This document shows, piece after piece, positions 61,197 to 64,000 of a DNA stretch of 64,000 nucleotides. The notes under the pieces are model-generated. The model did no database searches. It saw only the letters and a list, made by a program, of their open reading frames with translations, and was not told the DNA's origin. Every line of letters begins with the position of its first letter. Within the stretch, counting starts at the first letter, position 1. Location: NCBI GenBank assembly GCA_963750195.1, contig CAVVPS010000016.1:620001-684000 (forward strand), given 5' to 3'. The DNA comes from AP-15 sp963750195. GTDB taxonomy: Bacteria; Pseudomonadota; Alphaproteobacteria; ATCC43930; CGMCC-115725. A program made the translations under genes and the position numbers.

Positions 61197-62762
61197 TCAG
61201 ACTTTAACTCCTATCCCCAAGAGGTCTTGTTTCAAGTTGGGAGATTTGGCCACAATGCTCTGCCACGCTTTTCTGGCTTCATCGTTAAGCGAATTTATAT
61301 CGTCATTTATGTCGGATAGCTTCTCCGCCTGTACTGCCAACTTAACCATCGCTATAAATTCATTGTTCGGAAATGTGGTCTCCTGAAGCAGACGAGACAG
61401 ATAATGCTTATGGCTACTAGACCTCGGGGTTTCATTCAGCGCATTGACGATGCCCGTAAAGGATATTGCGCCATTATCGGTCCGCGCTATCCTGTCTATA
61501 GCGCCAACTATTTCTGTATAGCCAAGGTATAGAGAGGCTCTCGCCAGCTCCTGCATTTCTTGCAGTGTCGGTTTTATCTTATTTGGGAGGGCGTCCTTGA
61601 TAATGGATTTTCGTTTTTTGAGATCGGCAGGCAGCAAGAGGTATTGCCGATCGATTCGGCCTGGTCTTTTAATCGCAGAGTCAATGCGACCTTCATAGTT
61701 CGTGGCGATAATGAAGATAGATCGGGCCGCTTTGCGTAGATCGTTGATCTTTGTAAGCATCCCGGGAGTGAGAAACTGGAAGAGAGTGTCCTGGTTGCGA
61801 TAGTGGTCCGAATCCCTGTCGAGGAGGAAGGCATCCATCTCATCAAACAAAATTACACAATGGGACTGGGCTCCGAGCATCTGAAATATTGCCTTCGCTC
61901 GCGCTTCGACGAGCGCGCCACCCGCTCCGAGGAAGTCGCTTACCGTTACCGTGAGCAATCGGAATCCCAGGGCATCGGCTATACTGCTCGCAATCGTGGT
62001 CTTTCCAGTGCCTGGGGGTCCGTAAAGAAGCATTGAGTAATTCTTCGAGGGTTCTCCAGTACGCCACGGTCTTACGAAGTCGGCTTCGATTTGATCAAAG
62101 ACCCTCGGCGCAATCAATGTGTCCGTCAGCGGTTCAAATTTCTTGCTAACTTTATCCCAATCTTTGAATCTTTTTGGTTCATCGACTTTCACTCGTGAGA
62201 GTACGAGCGTCTCGCGCGCAATGTGGCGTTTCAATAGTTGCCGAAGCGCGACGAGAAGCTCTACAACCTGGCTGGTATCCCAGAGATGGATAACACCAGG
62301 CTCATTAATGTGCTCCGAGTGCCAGCCCATGCAGGGAGCCTCCAGGAAGGTGAACTCGACTTTGCGAGCTCGCAGCCATTGCCAGAAGCGGCGGAACATA
62401 GGCATCGCCGTAGCGGCAAATGTACCGTACAGCTTCCTACCATCCATGATTTCAACCGAACGAAGAAGTGAATTGGCACCCTCCACGCTAAGCGGCAGCA
62501 TCACCTCCCCTCTATCGTTGGACTTAAACGGGCGGGTCGGCCTCCAGTAGGCACTTGTTTCCTGATTGGCAGCGAGAACGTCAAGGACCCGTCTAAACAA
62601 CGCCCCGTCTACAAACTCGCGGGCGCAGATCAGGAGCCCTTCCAGACAGAATGCCAGCTCAGCCGGATCGAATCGGCTGTCCGGAATCGAGCTAAAGGAT
62701 AGCTGCTCGTGGAGGAGCAAGTTCGAAGAAGTTCTTATACGCATCGACCCTGACTTCCCCAT
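61197..62762 (-). CDS. AAA+ ATPase of an accessory cassette
   Basis: A 521-residue protein. A 200-residue N-terminal region of unknown fold is followed by one AAA+ module: Walker A LLYGPPGTGKTT (245-256), Walker B VILFDEMDAF (303-312), sensor 1 IIATNYEGRID and the arginine finger in KRPGRIDRQYLL. It resembles classical AAA proteins (FtsH/Vps4/Bcs1-like) rather than MoxR. It may start at 62762, or be continuous with the frame at 62692-63318 if one extra base is present (see that entry). It should drive remodelling or act as the sensor for the linked 645-residue enzyme. Confidence 0.8.
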   Translation of the reverse strand: MGKSGSMRIRTSSNLLLHEQLSFSSIPDSRFDPAELAFCLEGLLICAREFVDGALFRRVLDVLAANQETSAYWRPTRPFKSNDRGEVMLPLSVEGANSLLRSVEIMDGRKLYGTFAATAMPMFRRFWQWLRARKVEFTFLEAPCMGWHSEHINEPGVIHLWDTSQVVELLVALRQLLKRHIARETLVLSRVKVDEPKRFKDWDKVSKKFEPLTDTLIAPRVFDQIEADFVRPWRTGEPSKNYSMLLYGPPGTGKTTIASSIADALGFRLLTVTVSDFLGAGGALVEARAKAIFQMLGAQSHCVILFDEMDAFLLDRDSDHYRNQDTLFQFLTPGMLTKINDLRKAARSIFIIATNYEGRIDSAIKRPGRIDRQYLLLPADLKKRKSIIKDALPNKIKPTLQEMQELARASLYLGYTEIVGAIDRIARTDNGAISFTGIVNALNETPRSSSHKHYLSRLLQETTFPNNEFIAMVKLAVQAEKLSDINDDINSLNDEARKAWQSIVAKSPNLKQDLLGIGVKV

Positions 62763-63318
62763 TCAGATCCGCTTCGGCGCGCACTATCCGAAGGCCGATA
62801 AAGCCGCTTCTGGGGCACCACGCGGGGCCAAGGTTCGTTTGAAAGGCTTCTGCATCGGCTGGGTTTCTCGATAACAAAGTCTTGACAATGTCAGGCGCCG
62901 CTGTACGCCGGATCGCATCCGCGAGTTTGTCGGAGACTCGCTTTCCGCGCAGCCCACGAACAAGCTCAGTTAGGTGACTGATTGTAAGGGGATCGTGAGC
63001 GCCAAACGTACCCGAATAGACCTTCCCTTTCTTGTGTAGCTGCTTTATCAGGAATATGGTCCCCCGAGTGAATATCGATAGCAAATCTTCAGGCAGGTCG
63101 GATAGTGGTTGTGGGGTACTTCCATCTCGCAAAGTGCAGCAACCGTGCATTTTTCCGATTGCCGCAAGGATCATCGCCGATGTTCCTTGAGAAAAGCGTA
63201 CTTCGGGTTTGGAGTTTGTGACCTTCAACGCGTACGGCCAGGAGCCGGCGCGGCGGTCAAAAGAAGCACGGAATGTAACAGCGGCCCCTGTGAGGGCCTG
63301 CTGTAGGCGCCTGATCAA
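62692..63318 (-). CDS. upstream frame of the AAA+ gene, separate protein or its N-terminal part
   Basis: A 208-residue frame starting at a TTG (MIRRLQQAL), with no domain recognised; it contains TRGTIFLIKQLHKKGKVYSG and VRGLRGKRVSDKLADAIRR. It overlaps the AAA+ frame by about 70 bases. A single-base insertion in GACTTC at 62752-62757 (GACTC expected) or nearby would fuse both into a 706-residue protein. Alternatively they are two overlapping, coupled genes. The TTG lies close to the ISNCY element, so the natural start of the gene may have been lost when that element inserted. Confidence 0.5.
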   Translation of the reverse strand: MIRRLQQALTGAAVTFRASFDRRAGSWPYALKVTNSKPEVRFSQGTSAMILAAIGKMHGCCTLRDGSTPQPLSDLPEDLLSIFTRGTIFLIKQLHKKGKVYSGTFGAHDPLTISHLTELVRGLRGKRVSDKLADAIRRTAAPDIVKTLLSRNPADAEAFQTNLGPAWCPRSGFIGLRIVRAEADLNGEVRVDAYKNFFELAPPRAAIL

Positions 63319-63380
63319 AATGTCACCCGTGTGCCAGTTAGAGATGACACTCCCCGGAGGATTTCTGGGGGGTGTTTGGG

Positions 63381-64000
63381 GTGACGGTTCGGCTGATGAG
63401 CGATCGGGAGCTGCGGCGGCTCGAGGTGCTGCAGGATTTGGATCGGCGGCGATTGACGACCGTGGCGGCGAGTTAGCTGCTCGGGCTCGAGCGCCGTCAG
63501 GTGTTTCGGTTGCTGAAGGCCTACAGGATCGAAGGTCCGACCGGCCTGATCTCGAAGCGACGCGGTCGCCGCGGCAACCGGCGCAAGCCCGAGGCGGTGC
63601 GGCGCGCGGTTCTGGCGATGATCCGCGAGTGGTATTGGGATTTTGGCCCGACCTTGGCGGCCGAGAAGCTGCGCGAGGCTCATGGGATAACGGTTGGTCG
63701 TGAGACCTTGCGCCAGTGGATGATCGCCGACGGGCTGTGGCGCGATCGTAAGCAGCGCAAGCGCATCCACCAGCCGCGGCCGCGGCGCGATTGCGTTGGC
63801 GAACTGGTGCAGGTCGACGGCAGCGAGCATTGGTGGTTTGAGGATCGCGGACCGCAATGCACCTTGCTGGTGTTTGTCGACGACGCGACCAGCCGACTGA
63901 TGCATCTGCAATTTGTCGAGAGCGAGTCGACCTTTGCCTATTTTCACGCGGCGCGCGCCTATCTGGAGGCGTGGGGCAAGCCGGTGGCGTTTTACAGCGA
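63381..64000 (+). pseudogene. ISNCY-family transposase gene, partial and with an in-frame TAG
   Basis: From GTG 63381 the frame reads MTVRLMSDRELRRLEVLQDL, then meets TAG at 63474-63476, and continues in the same frame LLGLERRQVFRLLKAYRIEG, GPTLAAEKLREAHGITV, LVQVDGSEHWWFEDRG and LVFVDDATSRLMHLQFVES to the window end. This is an ISNCY (IS1202-like) transposase with its HTH and the first catalytic Asp residues. The stop removes the N-terminal part of the HTH. The gene runs off the window. It marks the right edge of the AAA island. Confidence 0.8.

Overview
The window is chromosomal DNA from a high-GC alphaproteobacterium, most likely Rhodospirillales- or Rhizobiales-like. The main evidence is an uninterrupted block rpsB-tsf-pyrH-frr-uppS-cdsA-dxr-rseP-bamA-skp-lpxD-fabZ-lpxA-lpxI-lpxB (26.7-42.2 kb), which uses the alphaproteobacterial LpxI instead of LpxH. 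Class III CoA transferases, an intracellular PHB depolymerase and a Rieske dioxygenase cluster fit a soil, water or sludge heterotroph. I cannot name the genus.

Layout. 0-5.4 kb: small membrane proteins, a lipoprotein, a CaiB-type CoA transferase, a GST, PhaZ and a cupin. 5.6-15.8 kb: a catabolic and efflux region with a DUF169 protein, a meta-cleavage-type hydrolase, a TetR-EmrA-EmrB efflux operon with a palindromic operator, both subunits of a ring-hydroxylating dioxygenase and an aldolase/dehydrogenase fusion. A DUF559 endonuclease gene flanked by inverted palindromic repeats sits between the two dioxygenase subunits. 15.9-25.7 kb: a membrane hydroxylase preceded by a tiny PEP-CTERM gene, an M20 amidohydrolase, poorly characterised proteins, an MFS pump and a hybrid-input histidine kinase. 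26.7-42.7 kb: the translation, isoprenoid, envelope and lipid A block, then a glyoxalase-like gene. 42.7-48.3 kb: a small P-loop kinase gene cut into three pieces by an IS21-type and an IS66-type element, both with readable target duplications. 48.6-56 kb: a small membrane protein, a tRNA-Asp-like relic, an ABC-type binding protein, a D-aminoacylase, an alpha/beta hydrolase, an NHL-repeat protein, YqgE, DUF488 and DUF1810 proteins. 56-64 kb: an AT-richer accessory island between an IS110 and an ISNCY transposase.

The most interesting locus is that last island. A tight leftward cassette encodes an AAA+ ATPase (with an upstream frame that may be its N-terminus) and a 645-residue protein. That protein joins a nucleoside-deoxyribosyltransferase-like domain to an ATP-grasp-like region and a phosphohistidine swivel domain. 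I know of no described system with this composition. It could be a conflict or nucleotide-signalling system, but that is inference.

A caution applies to the whole window. Several genes, including essential ones (tsf twice, cdsA, probably frr), carry single-base shifts. At six sites the extra base sits in a hexamer which becomes GANTC, the CcrM methylation site of alphaproteobacteria, once the base is removed. These shifts are best read as modification-associated sequencing errors, so the genes are annotated as functional. Two other shifts (the EmrB-like pump and the PEP-CTERM gene) do not fit this context.
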